Positions 36,094 through 49,179 of a stretch of 64,000 nucleotides of DNA are shown here, piece after piece. The notes beneath the pieces were generated by a model that was not told the DNA's origin, did no database searches, and worked only from the letters and a program-made list of their open reading frames with translations. Both the position numbers and the translations under genes were made by a program. Position 1 is the stretch's first letter, and the number at the start of each line of letters is the position of its first letter. Origin of the DNA: CAVUCH01 sp963763095 (GTDB taxonomy: Bacteria > Acidobacteriota > Vicinamibacteria > Vicinamibacterales > JAENWD01); the NCBI GenBank assembly GCA_963763095.1, contig CAVXNR010000008.1:9137-73136 (forward strand). The letters run 5' to 3'.

Positions 36094-38700
36094 CTACGAG
36101 TCCCGCAGCGCCTGGAGCGGATCGATCCGCGTGGCACGCGCCGCTGGCACTGCAGCCGCAATCACGGTCACGGCCATGAGGATTGCTGCGACGGCGCCGA
36201 GCGTCGCCGGATCGGCGGGTGTCACCTCGAAGAGCAACCCCTCCATCAGTCGCCCCAGCCAGACGGCACCGAGAAGCCCACCCACCACGCCTGCGGCCGC
36301 GAGCGCGAGCGCTCCGCGCACGACCTGCCAACGCACCGCTCCAGGCGACGCACCGAGCGCGAGCTGGATGGCAATCTCGCGCGTGCGGCGCACGACGCCG
36401 AAGGCGACGACGCCGTAGAGGCCGATGGCGGCCAGCGTGACGGCGATCGCGGCAAACGTGGTGATCATGACAGCGCTGAAGCGGGGATCTGCTGACGCCT
36501 CCCTGGTGAGGGCCGCCATCGGGCGTGGGCTCGCGACGGTCAGCCGAGGATCCACGGACTTCGCGGCGGCACGGACCGAGCCGACAAGCGCCATCGGATC
36601 ACCGGCCGTACGAACGTGCACGTACATCCACAGGAATGGTGTCTGGGCGAATGGGGTGTACACGATCGGGCGCGGCCCATCGTCCAGACCCTGGTATCGC
36701 ACGTCGCGGACGACCCCGACAATCGTGCGCCACTCGGCGGAGTAGTCCGGGTTCACGAGCCGCAGGCGGCGGCCGACGGCGCTGCCGCCCGGAAAGAAGC
36801 GGCGCGCCAGTGTCTCCGACACGACGACGACGGCCGGAGCGTCCGGTCCATCGCCGATCGCGAACTCCCGTCCCGCCAGCACTCGTGTGCCGAGCGCGCG
36901 GAAGTAGGCGGCGGAGGCGGCAATGAAGTACGCGCCCCTGTCGTTGATAGGTGAGTCCAGCTGCCCTTCAATCTCGAACGTGGTTCCCCGCTGGGCAGTG
37001 ATGGGCGCAAGTCCCGTCGCGCCGCCGACAACCTCAACGCCAGGCAGTGCCGCGATCCTCTCGAGCAGGGCGGCGGCCGTCGTGGCGCGTGCGCCAGGGG
37101 TCGGCTGATGAATCAGCTGCACGTTGAACGTCAGCAGCCGCTCGGGCACGACACCGGTGTCCACGGTCAGCAGCCGGACCAGGCTGTGTGTGAGCAGCAG
37201 GCCGCCGGCCAGCACGACGACGGCAATGCCGACCTGCACGACGACGAGCGCCGACCGGAGCCGCGCGCCCCCTCGCGCCTCCGAATCTCCTCGCCCGCCT
37301 CCGCGCAGCGACGGCTCCAGACTGCTGCTCGCCAGGTGCACGACCGGCGCGACACCGACCAGCACTCCCGTGAGTGCGATGGCCCCAAACGCCACCAGCA
37401 GGACGGGAACGTTGAGCACCACGTCATCGATCCGGGGGATGCGCTCGCCGACCAGTGCCGGCAGCCCCAGCATGCCCCAACGGGCGAGGATGACGCCGAC
37501 AGCGCCGCCGCAGCCCGCCATCAGCAGGCTCTCCGTGACCAGCTGGCGCGCGATGCGACCGCGGCCGGCACCCAGTGCCGTGCGGACCGCGAGTTCCTGG
37601 GAACGCGAGGTCATCCGTGCGAGCACGAGATTGGCGACGTTCGCGCACGCGATCAGCAGCAGGCATCCGACGGCTGCGAGGGCCACGAGCAACGCCGTGC
37701 GGACATCCCCCACCTGCCGCTCCCGAAGCGATACGAGCTCGAACGACACGCCGGCGTTCGTCTCGGGATGCAGACGCTGCAGCCGGGAGGCGAGTGCGGC
37801 GAGCTCCGCCTGCGCCCGAGCCGTGGCGACCCCGGGGCGCAGGCGACCGACGGCGTGGAAGATACGGAGGGCTCGGTTCTGAGCCTGACCGGGCGCCTGC
37901 GTCATCGCCGCCCCCAGGGACGTCCAGAGCTGGAACACCTCTGAGGGGAAGGCGAAGCCCCGCGGCATTACCCCGATGACGGTATACGGGAGTCCGGTCA
38001 GGCGAATCGTTCGGCCAATCACGCGGGGATCACCGCCGAACCGCCGCTGCCAGAGTGCGTGGCTGAGCACCACCGTTGCGGAGTCGCCGTCGCTTTCCGC
38101 GATCGTGCGGCCGGCCGCGGCCGACACCCCGAGTACCGAGAAGACCGATGGCGACACGACACCGCCGAGCAACTGCTCGTCGTCCAGGGTGTACTGGTTG
38201 CTCGCCCAGATGCCGGTCGATTCAAACGCGCGAGCCGACTCGCGCAGGTCCTTGTAGTCCGGCACCGAGAGCCGGGTCACGACGAGGCGGTCCGCGTCCG
38301 GATACGGCAGCGGCGCGAGCAGGGCCGCGTGGACGACCGCGAAGACAATTACCGTCGCGCCGACGCCAAGCGCGATCGTGAGCACGGCCACAGCGGTGAG
38401 GCCACGCTGCCGCGCCAGCATGCGGATGCCGTAGGTCAGATCCTGTCGCAGCTCCTCCGCCCGCTGCCGCCATCGCATGCGCGTCTCCTGCCGTGTGTCG
38501 AGGCTCCGGATATAGGCGGCAGTCGCTGCGAGGTCGCCGAACTGCCGTTGCGCTTCCGCCTGCGCCCGCTCGGGCGATGAGCCGGCCTCCACGAGCTCGC
38601 GGACGCGGAGATCCAGGTGAAACGCCACTTCGTCGCGGATGTCGCGGTCGATTTCGGCGTCAGTGCGGGAGCTGAAGCGGAACAGCCGTCGGAATGGCAT
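36094..38700 (-). CDS. ADOP-type MacB/FtsX permease
   Basis: 868 residues. An N-terminal ADOP helical region (DAEIDRDIRDEVAFHLDLRV) is followed by two MacB-periplasmic/FtsX modules, each starting with a membrane helix (AVAVLTIALGVGATVIVFAV; SALVVVQVGIAVVVLAGGLL) and with NVANLVLARMTSRSQELAVR between. Proteins of this type are expanded in Acidobacteriota and lack a linked ATPase gene; transport substrate is unknown. The PadR gene starts just upstream on the same strand. Confidence 0.93.
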   Translation of the reverse strand: MPFRRLFRFSSRTDAEIDRDIRDEVAFHLDLRVRELVEAGSSPERAQAEAQRQFGDLAATAAYIRSLDTRQETRMRWRQRAEELRQDLTYGIRMLARQRGLTAVAVLTIALGVGATVIVFAVVHAALLAPLPYPDADRLVVTRLSVPDYKDLRESARAFESTGIWASNQYTLDDEQLLGGVVSPSVFSVLGVSAAAGRTIAESDGDSATVVLSHALWQRRFGGDPRVIGRTIRLTGLPYTVIGVMPRGFAFPSEVFQLWTSLGAAMTQAPGQAQNRALRIFHAVGRLRPGVATARAQAELAALASRLQRLHPETNAGVSFELVSLRERQVGDVRTALLVALAAVGCLLLIACANVANLVLARMTSRSQELAVRTALGAGRGRIARQLVTESLLMAGCGGAVGVILARWGMLGLPALVGERIPRIDDVVLNVPVLLVAFGAIALTGVLVGVAPVVHLASSSLEPSLRGGGRGDSEARGGARLRSALVVVQVGIAVVVLAGGLLLTHSLVRLLTVDTGVVPERLLTFNVQLIHQPTPGARATTAAALLERIAALPGVEVVGGATGLAPITAQRGTTFEIEGQLDSPINDRGAYFIAASAAYFRALGTRVLAGREFAIGDGPDAPAVVVVSETLARRFFPGGSAVGRRLRLVNPDYSAEWRTIVGVVRDVRYQGLDDGPRPIVYTPFAQTPFLWMYVHVRTAGDPMALVGSVRAAAKSVDPRLTVASPRPMAALTREASADPRFSAVMITTFAAIAVTLAAIGLYGVVAFGVVRRTREIAIQLALGASPGAVRWQVVRGALALAAAGVVGGLLGAVWLGRLMEGLLFEVTPADPATLGAVAAILMAVTVIAAAVPAARATRIDPLQALRDS

Positions 38701-38709
38701 GACGGACCC

Positions 38710-39048
38710 TCACGCCGGAGCATCGAGGACGCGGGAGACGGCGCGCGCGTACCGGCGCCAGCTGTCCTGAGCATCGCGCAGCTGGCGGCGCCCAAGGCGC
38801 GTCAGCCGGTAGAACCGCGCCCGCCGGTTGTTGTCCGACAGCCCCCACTCGGCGTCAATCCAGCCGCGGTGCGCGAGCCGGTGCAGCGCTTGGTACAAGG
38901 CGCCGTCCTCGATGCCGAGCTCACCCTCCGTGCGCTCCCGAATCCATGCCGAGATGCCGTAGCCGTGCTGAGGCGCGCCGGCGAGCGCCTTCAGGATCAT
39001 CACGTCGAGCGTTCCCTGGATGACAACGAGCGACTGGTCGCGGCCCAC
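38710..39048 (-). CDS. PadR-family transcriptional regulator
   Basis: 112 residues. Winged-helix N-terminus QGTLDVMILKALAGAPQHGY followed by the PadR hallmark EDGALYQALHRLAHRGWIDA and a short C-terminal helix. It sits nine bases upstream of the ADOP permease, a common pairing, and probably represses it. Confidence 0.92.
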   Translation of the reverse strand: MGRDQSLVVIQGTLDVMILKALAGAPQHGYGISAWIRERTEGELGIEDGALYQALHRLAHRGWIDAEWGLSDNNRRARFYRLTRLGRRQLRDAQDSWRRYARAVSRVLDAPA

Positions 39049-39101
39049 GGCGTGCTCCCCTCAGATGCTCAGGGGACGCTACCATGCAGGGGCGAACGGG
39101 T

Positions 39102-39250
39102 CAAGGCTAAGGGCTAAGGGCTAAGGGCCAAAGGCTAAAGGGGGGCACACGCACGATACGGAGCACCTTCGGCCTTACCTTCAGCCTTAGCTCTGAGCCC
39201 TTCAGCCCTTAGCCCTTAGCCCTTCGGCCCTTAGCCCTTAGCCTTTGGCC
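39102..39250. repeat. Heptad-repeat element (AAGGGCT) facing its inverted copy
   Basis: About five tandem AAGGGCT/AAGGCTA-type units (39102-39140) and a longer inverted run of AGCCCTT units (39165-39250) could fold into one long hairpin. The element lies between divergent PadR and arfB. No gene is seen in the 300-base gap. Confidence 0.65.
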
Positions 39251-39347
39251 GGCGGCGGCGCGTCGGTGGGGCATACTCAACAGGAATGCAAAGACGGGGC
39301 TCAGCGTCGGGAACGCAGCGCGGACGTGTCGAGGATCACGGGTTGCG

Positions 39348-39764
39348 ATGATTGACATTACCGACGAGCTGGCGATCGACGAGCGTGAGCTCGAGGAGCG
39401 GTTCGTGCGGGCATCCGGACCGGGCGGCCAGAACGTCAACAAGGTCTCCACCGCCGTCCAGCTCCGCTTCGATATCGATCCGTCCTCACTGCCACCCGAG
39501 GTGAAGGCCCGCCTCCGCACGCTCGCCGGCAAACGGGTCACCGCGGATGGCGTGCTCGTGATCGACAGCCGTGAGCATCGCACACAGGCGCAGAACCGCG
39601 AGGCCGCGCGCGCGCGACTGGTGGCCCTGCTGCAGAGGGCGGCGCACCGCCCGAAGGCCAGGCGCAAGACCCGGCCGACGGCTGGGGCGCGCGAGCGGCG
39701 GATTCAATCGAAGAAGCAGCGCGCGGAGATCAAGGAGGCACGGCGGCCCGCCGGAGACGAGTAG
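39348..39764 (+). CDS. arfB: Alternative ribosome-rescue factor, class I RF-like
   Basis: 138 residues. The peptidyl-tRNA hydrolase motif GGQ is present (RASGPGGQNVNKVSTAVQLR), and the C-terminus is a basic tail (RRKTRPTAGARERRIQSKKQ) that enters the empty mRNA channel of stalled ribosomes. Lacking the codon-recognition domain of RF1/RF2, it matches ArfB (YaeJ). Confidence 0.93.
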   Translation: MIDITDELAIDERELEERFVRASGPGGQNVNKVSTAVQLRFDIDPSSLPPEVKARLRTLAGKRVTADGVLVIDSREHRTQAQNREAARARLVALLQRAAHRPKARRKTRPTAGARERRIQSKKQRAEIKEARRPAGDE

Positions 39765-39985
39765 CCGGCGGGCCCCCTTGGGACGGACCATGGCTGTCCA
39801 GCGTCTCTAAGGATGGAGCCGGACAGCTCACGGTTTACAAGCTTAACAATCTCTTTGCGCGGCCTTAATGACCGCGGCGCGGCATGCCGCGTGTAATTGA
39901 GGGGGCGTAGAGATGGAGGGGCCTGACTAAATAACCACCAGGCTTCCCACTCTCGGGCCCGGCTCGTCAACGGCGGACGTCACAC

Positions 39986-41159
39986 ATGAATCGCATGAGA
40001 CATCCTTATCGAATCCGGGCCGCCGTGGTCCTCAGTGCCGCTCTCTTGAGCGCGTGTCGCGGGTCGGACGCGGTGGATGCGGCGCCACCGCAACAGCGGC
40101 AGCCCGTCGCCGTTCCCGTGGCTCTCGTTACCGCCGAACAGGAGCCGGTCACGCTCGAGGCCACCGGCAGCTTTCAGCCGCAGGAGTCGTCGGATGTCGC
40201 CCCCGAGGCGTCCGGCCGGGTCGTGGCGACACCGGTGGACGTTGGCCAGTTCGTCAGCGCCGGCCAGGTGCTCGTGCGGCTGCAGGGCGTGGATGCCGAT
40301 CTCCGCCTCGAGGAAGCCCGCGCGAACGTCTCGAAAGCTGAGGCGGCCATCAGGCTTGCGGAATCGCAGAACACGCTCGCGATGACGACGGCGCAGCGGT
40401 ACAGCGCGCTGCTTGCCACCGGCGACGTGTCGCGGACGGTGTTCGACCAGGCGCGCACGGAAGCCGAGACGTCGCAGCAGGACGTGAACACGGCGCGCGC
40501 GTCACTCCTGCAGGCCAGGGCACAGCTGGCCCAGGCCGAGAAGGCGGCGCGCGACGTCGTGGTGGCAGCGCCGTTCCGGGGGTTCGTGGCCGACCGGAAG
40601 GTGTCGCTTGGCGAGTACGTGCAGCCGTCGACGCCAGTCGTGACACTCGTTCAGATTGACCCGCTGCGCCTGCAGCTCACCATTCCCGCCGTGCAGGCGG
40701 CGCAGATCAGCGATTGGGCAGGAGGTAACCGCGCGCGTCGACGCCTACCCGGATCGGACCTTCGCCGGAGAGATCACGTCCGTGAATCCCTCCATCACCG
40801 CCGAGTCACGCTCGTTCATCGTCGAGGCGCGCGTCCGCAACGAGGATCGCCTGCTGAAACCCGGGATGTTCGCTACGGCGAGCATAGCCCAGGGCCGCAG
40901 CCGGCAGGTCATCCTGGTGCCGCGCGGCGCGGTGGTCGAGGACGTGAACACCAACTCCTTCCGCGTGTTCGTCATCGACGACCGCCAGCGCGCGCGGCTG
41001 AGGGTCGTGCAGCTTGCTCCCAGGCAGCAGGGCGACCAGGTGCGGATTGTCTCCGGCCTCGAGGCGGGGCAGCGCGTCGCCACGGGCAATCTCGGGCCGC
41101 TCTACGACACCGCGCCCGTCACCGTTGCCGCACCCGGCGCCGCACCAGCAACGCCGTAG
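39986..41159 (+). CDS. RND efflux periplasmic adaptor lipoprotein (frameshifted)
   Basis: About 390 residues. Lipoprotein signal with lipobox LLSAC (AAVVLSAALLSAC). Then come the lipoyl half-motifs (EASGRVVATPVDVGQFVSAG; VVAAPFRGFVADRKVSLGEY), a coiled-coil hairpin and a beta-barrel domain. The frame shifts near 40715-40720 just before IGQEVTARVDAYPDRTFAGE; one inserted base explains it, and no GTAC is nearby. It is first in an adaptor-pump-channel operon. Confidence 0.9.
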
Positions 41160-41178
41160 TCAGACGCTAGGTTCTTTC

Positions 41179-44328
<3,150 letters not shown>

Positions 44329-44332
<4 letters not shown>

Positions 44333-46038
44333 TCGCCCGCGCCTCGGTGTCCCTCGCTCTCGCGTTCGCATTGCTGTGCCCGGCGATCTCCCATGCGCAA
44401 ACGCCGGCAGCCAACGACGCGCCGCTGCCGGCGGTGCCGCCGCGTGTTGGCGTGACCGGCGCGCCGCCGGCACCGATCACCATCCAGGACGCGGTTCGAA
44501 TGGCTCTCGAACACAACACGGACGTGGCGATCGCCCGGCTCGCGCGAGAGGTCGCCGAACAGGACATCAGGGCTGCGGAAGGCGTATTCGACGTTCGCCT
44601 GCTGCCGACGTTCTCGTATCAGCGGACGGTGAGCCCGAGCACATCACAGTTGAGCGGCGGCGCGGCCGGGCGTCTGGAGGAGAAACGCCTCTTCGGCGGT
44701 GTGGGGGTGGACGCGCTCAGCCCGTGGGGAGGCGGGCGTCTGACGGTGGACTTCAGCGGCACACGGCTCGAGAGCAGCAACCAGTTCCTGCGGCTCAACC
44801 CGCAGTTTCCGTCCCTGTTCGGCGCCAGCTACACGCAGCCGCTCCTTCGTGGTTTTCGCATCGATCCGGCACGGCGGCAGATCCTGCTCACGCGCCGGGC
44901 GGCCGACCTCACAGGTGCGCAGCTGGCGACGGTGCTGATGGAGCAGCTCTCGCTCGTCGAGCAGGCATATTGGGACGTGGTGTTTGCCACGCGCTTCCTC
45001 GATGTGCAGGTCAGTGCCCTGGGACAGGCGCAGGGGCAGGTGGCGAGCAATGAGCGACAGGCGCAGCAGGGCACGCTCGCCCCAATCGACGTGGTCGAAG
45101 CGGAGACCCAGGCGGCGAACTTCCGGCAGTCGGTCGCGACGGCGCAGCAGGCGCTGGCCGCGGCCGAGAATCGACTGAAGCGCCTCGTCCTCGCGAACCG
45201 CAATGCGGCGCTGTGGAATCAGGCGCTGGTCCCGACGGAGCCATCGGATAGGCAGCCCCCATCCGTGACGGTGGAGGACGCCCTGAAGCTCGCGGTGGCA
45301 CAGCGCCCCGAGTTGCGCGAGGCGCAGGTGGCGCTCGATCAGAACGAGATCGAGCAGCGCTTTCTCGCCGACGAGGCGCGCCCGCGCGTGGACCTGGTCG
45401 GCGCCTACACGCTCTCGGGCCTCGCAGGCAGTGCGCTCAGCGGCAGCGGCGGCTCGTTGGGATCCAGCACGGATCCCGCGGTGCTCGCGCGGTTGAACGC
45501 GCTCTCCGCCCTTGCGGGCTTCGATCCGGTGACGCTCACGCCGGGAGGCTCGGGTGGCGCGCTGCCGCCGTTTCTCTCCGGCGGCCTGGGTGAGTCGTTT
45601 TCGAATGTCTGGACGCGCCGGTTTCCCACGGCGCTGGCGGAAGTGCAGGTGGAGCTGCCCATCCGGAACCGGACGGCGCGCGCCAACGTCGCGCGCGGCC
45701 TGATCACGCGCCGGCAGCTGGAGCGCCGCCGGGATCAGACGGAACAGGTGGTCGAAGCGGATGTGCGCGACGCGTTGCAAGCGGTGGAGTCGTCGCGGAG
45801 CCGGCTCGAGGCCGCCTCCTCGGCGCGCCGCAACGCGCAGGAGCAGTACCAGAGCGAGCGCCGGCGCTTCGAATCAGGCCTCAGCACCGTCTTCCTCGTG
45901 CTGCAACGGCAGACGGCGCTCGTGACCGCACAGGGCCAGGAGGTGCGGGCGCGCACGGAGCTCAATCAGGCGGTGGCCCTCTTCGATCGGGCCACGGGCG
46001 GGACGCTGGCGCGCTACGGCGTCGCGCTGGCGGACTGA
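44329..46038 (+). CDS. TolC-family outer-membrane efflux channel
   Basis: 569 residues from GTG 44329, which overlaps the pump stop (GTGA). A signal peptide (SLALAFALLCPAISHAQ) precedes two OEP repeats with long helices (EQLSLVEQAYWDVVFATRFL; VEADVRDALQAVESSRSRLE). The region around residues 390-445 is Gly/Ser-rich and unusually long for the family. Third gene of the efflux operon. Confidence 0.92.
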
Positions 46039-46044
46039 CGCGGA

Positions 46045-47520
46045 TCACCAGAACGAGTGGAGAGCCACGCGCACCGCGAAAAAACCATAGAAACACACGC
46101 AAAGCACGAGCATCGCCTCGCGGTAGAGCGGCGGCCGCAGCGCCGGCGGCAGGAAGCGCCGGTTGACGATCAGAATCTGCATACCTGCGATCGCCATGAC
46201 GAACCCGGCAACGTTGGCCATCACCTTGAAGAGCGCGAAGGGTCCGGCAAGCCGCATCGTGTACACCGCCCAGCATGAGAACGCGGCGAGCACGGCGTAG
46301 TAGATGATCGATGCCTGCCCGCGGGTCCAGCGGCGCGCGGTGGCGCTGCCGGTCCACGTGAGGTCCGTGACGGTCCGCACCAGCAGGTCGGTGTTGCCAA
46401 GGTGCGTCGAGAACAGGATCCAGAACCCGTTCATGAGCGTGAGCACCCAGAAGCCGCGCCACAGGTGCGACGCCATGTACTGCGCCTGGTAGGCGCCGCT
46501 GGCCAGGCCCTGCATGTCGCTGCCCGGCGGCGCGACGCTGGTGGCCAGGTTGACGGTGAGGAAGATACCGATCCCGCAGAAGAGCGCCCACACGAACACC
46601 TGATCGATCACCACGTAACGCCACCAGGCATGCCACCGAAGCAGGTTGGCGGTGGTTACCGGAAACACGACGCCGATTGGCGACAGGCGCGCGTGCCGCG
46701 CGCCGACGGCGCTGTCGATGGCGCCGACACACGCACCCATGCCAAAGCCCTTGTCGCGGATCCAGTTGGTGATCGTGAGATTCCCGATCCCGCCCGATCC
46801 CGCTGTCGCGGCCAGCGCGCCGAGCAGGCCCCAGTCGACGGCGCCGCCGGGCGTGCGGATGGTGAAGAAGCCGTGCAAGGTACGCCACCAGTCGACGGCC
46901 GGCACGAACATCACGTTGGCGACGATCAGGAAGGTGAAGATGAAGGCGAGCATGCTCCAGGAGGCGTACTCGAGCATGCGCTCCACCGTGCCGCCGAAGA
47001 GCAGCAGTAATGCCACGACGGCGACGATGCCGATGGCGAGCCACCGCACGATGTCGACGTCCGCTGGATCGCTGCCGGGGAGGCGCCCCGCCCCCATGCT
47101 GAACACGGTAGCGGCTGCGGTGAGCGCAAGCGCGGGCCACCCGAGCTGCACGAGTGTCAGCACGACGTAGGTAACTGCCCACCACGTGGGCCCCGGCGCG
47201 AGCCGCATGAACCCGGTGTAGATCGGCTCGCCCGTATAGAGCGTGTACCGGATCGCCTCCAGGTTGAACACGAGCTGCAGCACGATGGCGATCGTGGCGA
47301 TGCCCATGATCGTGGCCCCGTATTTCACGGCGGCCGCGGGGCCCACGAGCCACTCGCCCCCGCCGATCGCCGTCGCCAGCAGGATCGCCCCCGGGCCGAT
47401 GACCCGCAGCACGTTGCGCGCCGTGAGCGGCGGTGGTGCCGGAAGGTCCGCCGTCGACCAGGCAGGCAGGCCTCCAGCGCGGGACGCCGTTGCCGCCGAG
47501 AGCTCCGTGGATGTGGGCAC
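46045..47520 (-). CDS. Nramp-family membrane transporter
   Basis: 491 residues from GTG 47520 with about eleven membrane helices. The first helix has VIGPGAILLATAIGGGEWLV, in the position of the Nramp metal-binding DPGN (here GGGEW), so a divalent-metal role is uncertain. TAGSGGIGNLTITNWIRDKG matches the Nramp-like subfamily in Planctomycetes and Acidobacteria. Function unknown. A TACAAT lies nine bases before the GTG. Confidence 0.8.
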   Translation of the reverse strand: MPTSTELSAATASRAGGLPAWSTADLPAPPPLTARNVLRVIGPGAILLATAIGGGEWLVGPAAAVKYGATIMGIATIAIVLQLVFNLEAIRYTLYTGEPIYTGFMRLAPGPTWWAVTYVVLTLVQLGWPALALTAAATVFSMGAGRLPGSDPADVDIVRWLAIGIVAVVALLLLFGGTVERMLEYASWSMLAFIFTFLIVANVMFVPAVDWWRTLHGFFTIRTPGGAVDWGLLGALAATAGSGGIGNLTITNWIRDKGFGMGACVGAIDSAVGARHARLSPIGVVFPVTTANLLRWHAWWRYVVIDQVFVWALFCGIGIFLTVNLATSVAPPGSDMQGLASGAYQAQYMASHLWRGFWVLTLMNGFWILFSTHLGNTDLLVRTVTDLTWTGSATARRWTRGQASIIYYAVLAAFSCWAVYTMRLAGPFALFKVMANVAGFVMAIAGMQILIVNRRFLPPALRPPLYREAMLVLCVCFYGFFAVRVALHSFW

Positions 47521-47529
47521 AGGGCGCGC

Positions 47530-47535
47530 ATTGTA
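47530..47535 (-). promoter_or_regulatory. -10 element of the Nramp-like gene
   Basis: TACAAT on the minus strand, nine bases before the GTG start; a -35 is not obvious. Confidence 0.45.
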
Positions 47536-47636
47536 GCGTGAGATCCCGGGAGCGCGGTTGCTCGCGTGACTCTGTGGCGGGCCGCGTGGCCGATGGCACA
47601 TGGTGGATGCGATGCCGGCCGGGGTTCCATAGCGAA

Positions 47637-47642
47637 TAGAAT
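47637..47642 (+). promoter_or_regulatory. -10 element upstream of the 33-codon ORF
   Basis: TAGAAT nine bases before ATG 47652. Confidence 0.4.
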
Positions 47643-47651
47643 CGCCCCTTG

Positions 47652-47753
47652 ATGCGCGCATCGTTCGTCTCGCTCCCGCTGCTCGCCGGTGCGATCCTGA
47701 GTGCTGCGGAAAATGCACCGGCCGCAGCGGCCGAATTGTCGGCGATGCGATGA
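47652..47753 (+). CDS. Possible 33-codon ORF coupled to the ceramidase-fold gene
   Basis: It encodes a signal-peptide-like sequence (MRASFVSLPLLAGAILSAA) and an Ala-rich tail. Its TGA overlaps the next ATG as ATGA. It could be a leader peptide controlling translation of the next gene or the remnant of a lost N-terminal gene. Support is positional only. Confidence 0.35.
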   Translation: MRASFVSLPLLAGAILSAAENAPAAAAELSAMR

Positions 47754-49081
47754 ACCGCCGCGACGTTCTCCGCATCCTCGCGAGTCTGACGGCGGTGCCT
47801 CGCGCCCCGGGAGCGGCCGCTGCGCAGGTGTGGGCCGCTGGTGTGGCCACCGTCGACATCACGCCTGAGCGGTCGCTGTGGATGGCTGGGTTCGCGCGCC
47901 GCTCGGTCCCGTCACAGGGCGTCGCCCTTCCGCTGCACGCCAAGGCCCTGGCGCTGCGACATGGGCGCGGGAGGCCCGTGGTGCTCGTCACCGCCGATCT
48001 GCTGGGAGTCACCGCACGCATAACGGACCGGGTCGCATCGGCTGTGCGGCGGCTGCACGGGGTGGAGCGGGCCGACATCCTGTTCAATGCGAGCCACACG
48101 CACTGCGGGCCCGTGGTCGACGAGCAGTTGTCGGTGGCCTACGATTTGACGCCTGAGCAGTGGGACGACATCCGCGCCTACACGGCGCGGTTGGAAGACA
48201 CGCTCGTCATGCTCGTCGGTCAGGCGCTCGCTCGTCTGAAACCAGCGCGTATCGGATACGGGCGGGGGCAGGCCTCATTCGCGGCAAACCGCCGCGTGGC
48301 GTTCACGCCGGACGGTCCCGTCAATCATGATGTGCCCGTACTGCGGGTGGATGGTCCGGGCCGTGAGCCGCTGGCGATCGTCTTCGGGTACGCGTGTCAC
48401 AACACGACGCTGCAGGACACGTTCGTGGAGTACCACGGCGATTACGCCGGCGTCGCTCAGTCCCTCCTGGAGGCCCGGCATCCGGGCACCACCGCGCTCT
48501 TCGTGGCGGGCTGCGGAGCCGACGCGAACCCGAAGCCGCGGGGCACGATCGAGCTGGTGCACGCGCACGGTGCGGCACTCGCCGACGCCGTCGAGCGCAC
48601 GCTGCCCGCGACCGCTTCCGTGACACACGCCGTGCGGCCCGCCTACGACACGGTGGAGCTCCCGTTCGCTGGAGACGAGGTGCGCGAGCGCTGGCACAAG
48701 GCGCTCGATATCGACCCCGTGTATCTCCGCCGGCATGCCGCCCTCATGGACGCCGCCGTCGCTCGCGACGGTCACCTGCCACCCTCGCAGACCGATCCCG
48801 TCCAGGTGTGGACATTCGGGCCGGACCTGACGCTCGTTGCGCTGGGCGGGGAAGTCGTGGTCGACTACGCGGTGCGCCTCGCCCAGGAGCTCCCCGGCCG
48901 TCGGGTCTGGGTGGCCGGATACAGCAACGACGTGTTCGGCTACGTGCCGTCACGCCGTGTGTTGCGCGAGGGCGGGTACGAAGGCGGCGACGCGATGATC
49001 TACTACGGGCGCCCGGGACCGTTCACCGAAGACGTCGAAGACATCATCGTCCGAGAGTGCCGCCGCTTGATGAGACGATGA
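47750..49081 (+). CDS. Neutral-ceramidase-fold protein (exported, catalytic Ser not conserved)
   Basis: 443 residues. The N-terminus MNRRDVLRILASLTAVPRAP is a twin-arginine-like signal. WAAGVATVDITPERSLWMAG and the zinc-binding FNASHTHCGP are typical of the neutral/alkaline ceramidase superfamily. The segment that carries the catalytic Ser in true ceramidases reads VAGCGADANPKPRG, without an obvious Ser, as in many bacterial relatives of unknown function. It is shorter than full ceramidases and lacks the C-terminal domain. The stop overlaps an ATG at 49078 in the frame of the DegT gene. Confidence 0.82.
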   Translation: MNRRDVLRILASLTAVPRAPGAAAAQVWAAGVATVDITPERSLWMAGFARRSVPSQGVALPLHAKALALRHGRGRPVVLVTADLLGVTARITDRVASAVRRLHGVERADILFNASHTHCGPVVDEQLSVAYDLTPEQWDDIRAYTARLEDTLVMLVGQALARLKPARIGYGRGQASFAANRRVAFTPDGPVNHDVPVLRVDGPGREPLAIVFGYACHNTTLQDTFVEYHGDYAGVAQSLLEARHPGTTALFVAGCGADANPKPRGTIELVHAHGAALADAVERTLPATASVTHAVRPAYDTVELPFAGDEVRERWHKALDIDPVYLRRHAALMDAAVARDGHLPPSQTDPVQVWTFGPDLTLVALGGEVVVDYAVRLAQELPGRRVWVAGYSNDVFGYVPSRRVLREGGYEGGDAMIYYGRPGPFTEDVEDIIVRECRRLMRR

Positions 49082-49179
49082 TTCGTTGTGCCGTGCAATT
49101 GGCTTCGTCGCTGCGCAGCGCCCCATGTAGCGGCTCTCGGGCCGTCGGTGACACAGGACCGATCAGCTGGGAAGAACAG

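Noticed and set aside
39102..39250. CRISPR array at the AAGGGCT repeats
   Set aside because: Units are seven bases, tandem without spacers, and inverted halfway.
47750..49081. Active neutral ceramidase
   Set aside because: The segment expected to hold the catalytic Ser has none, and the C-terminal domain is missing.
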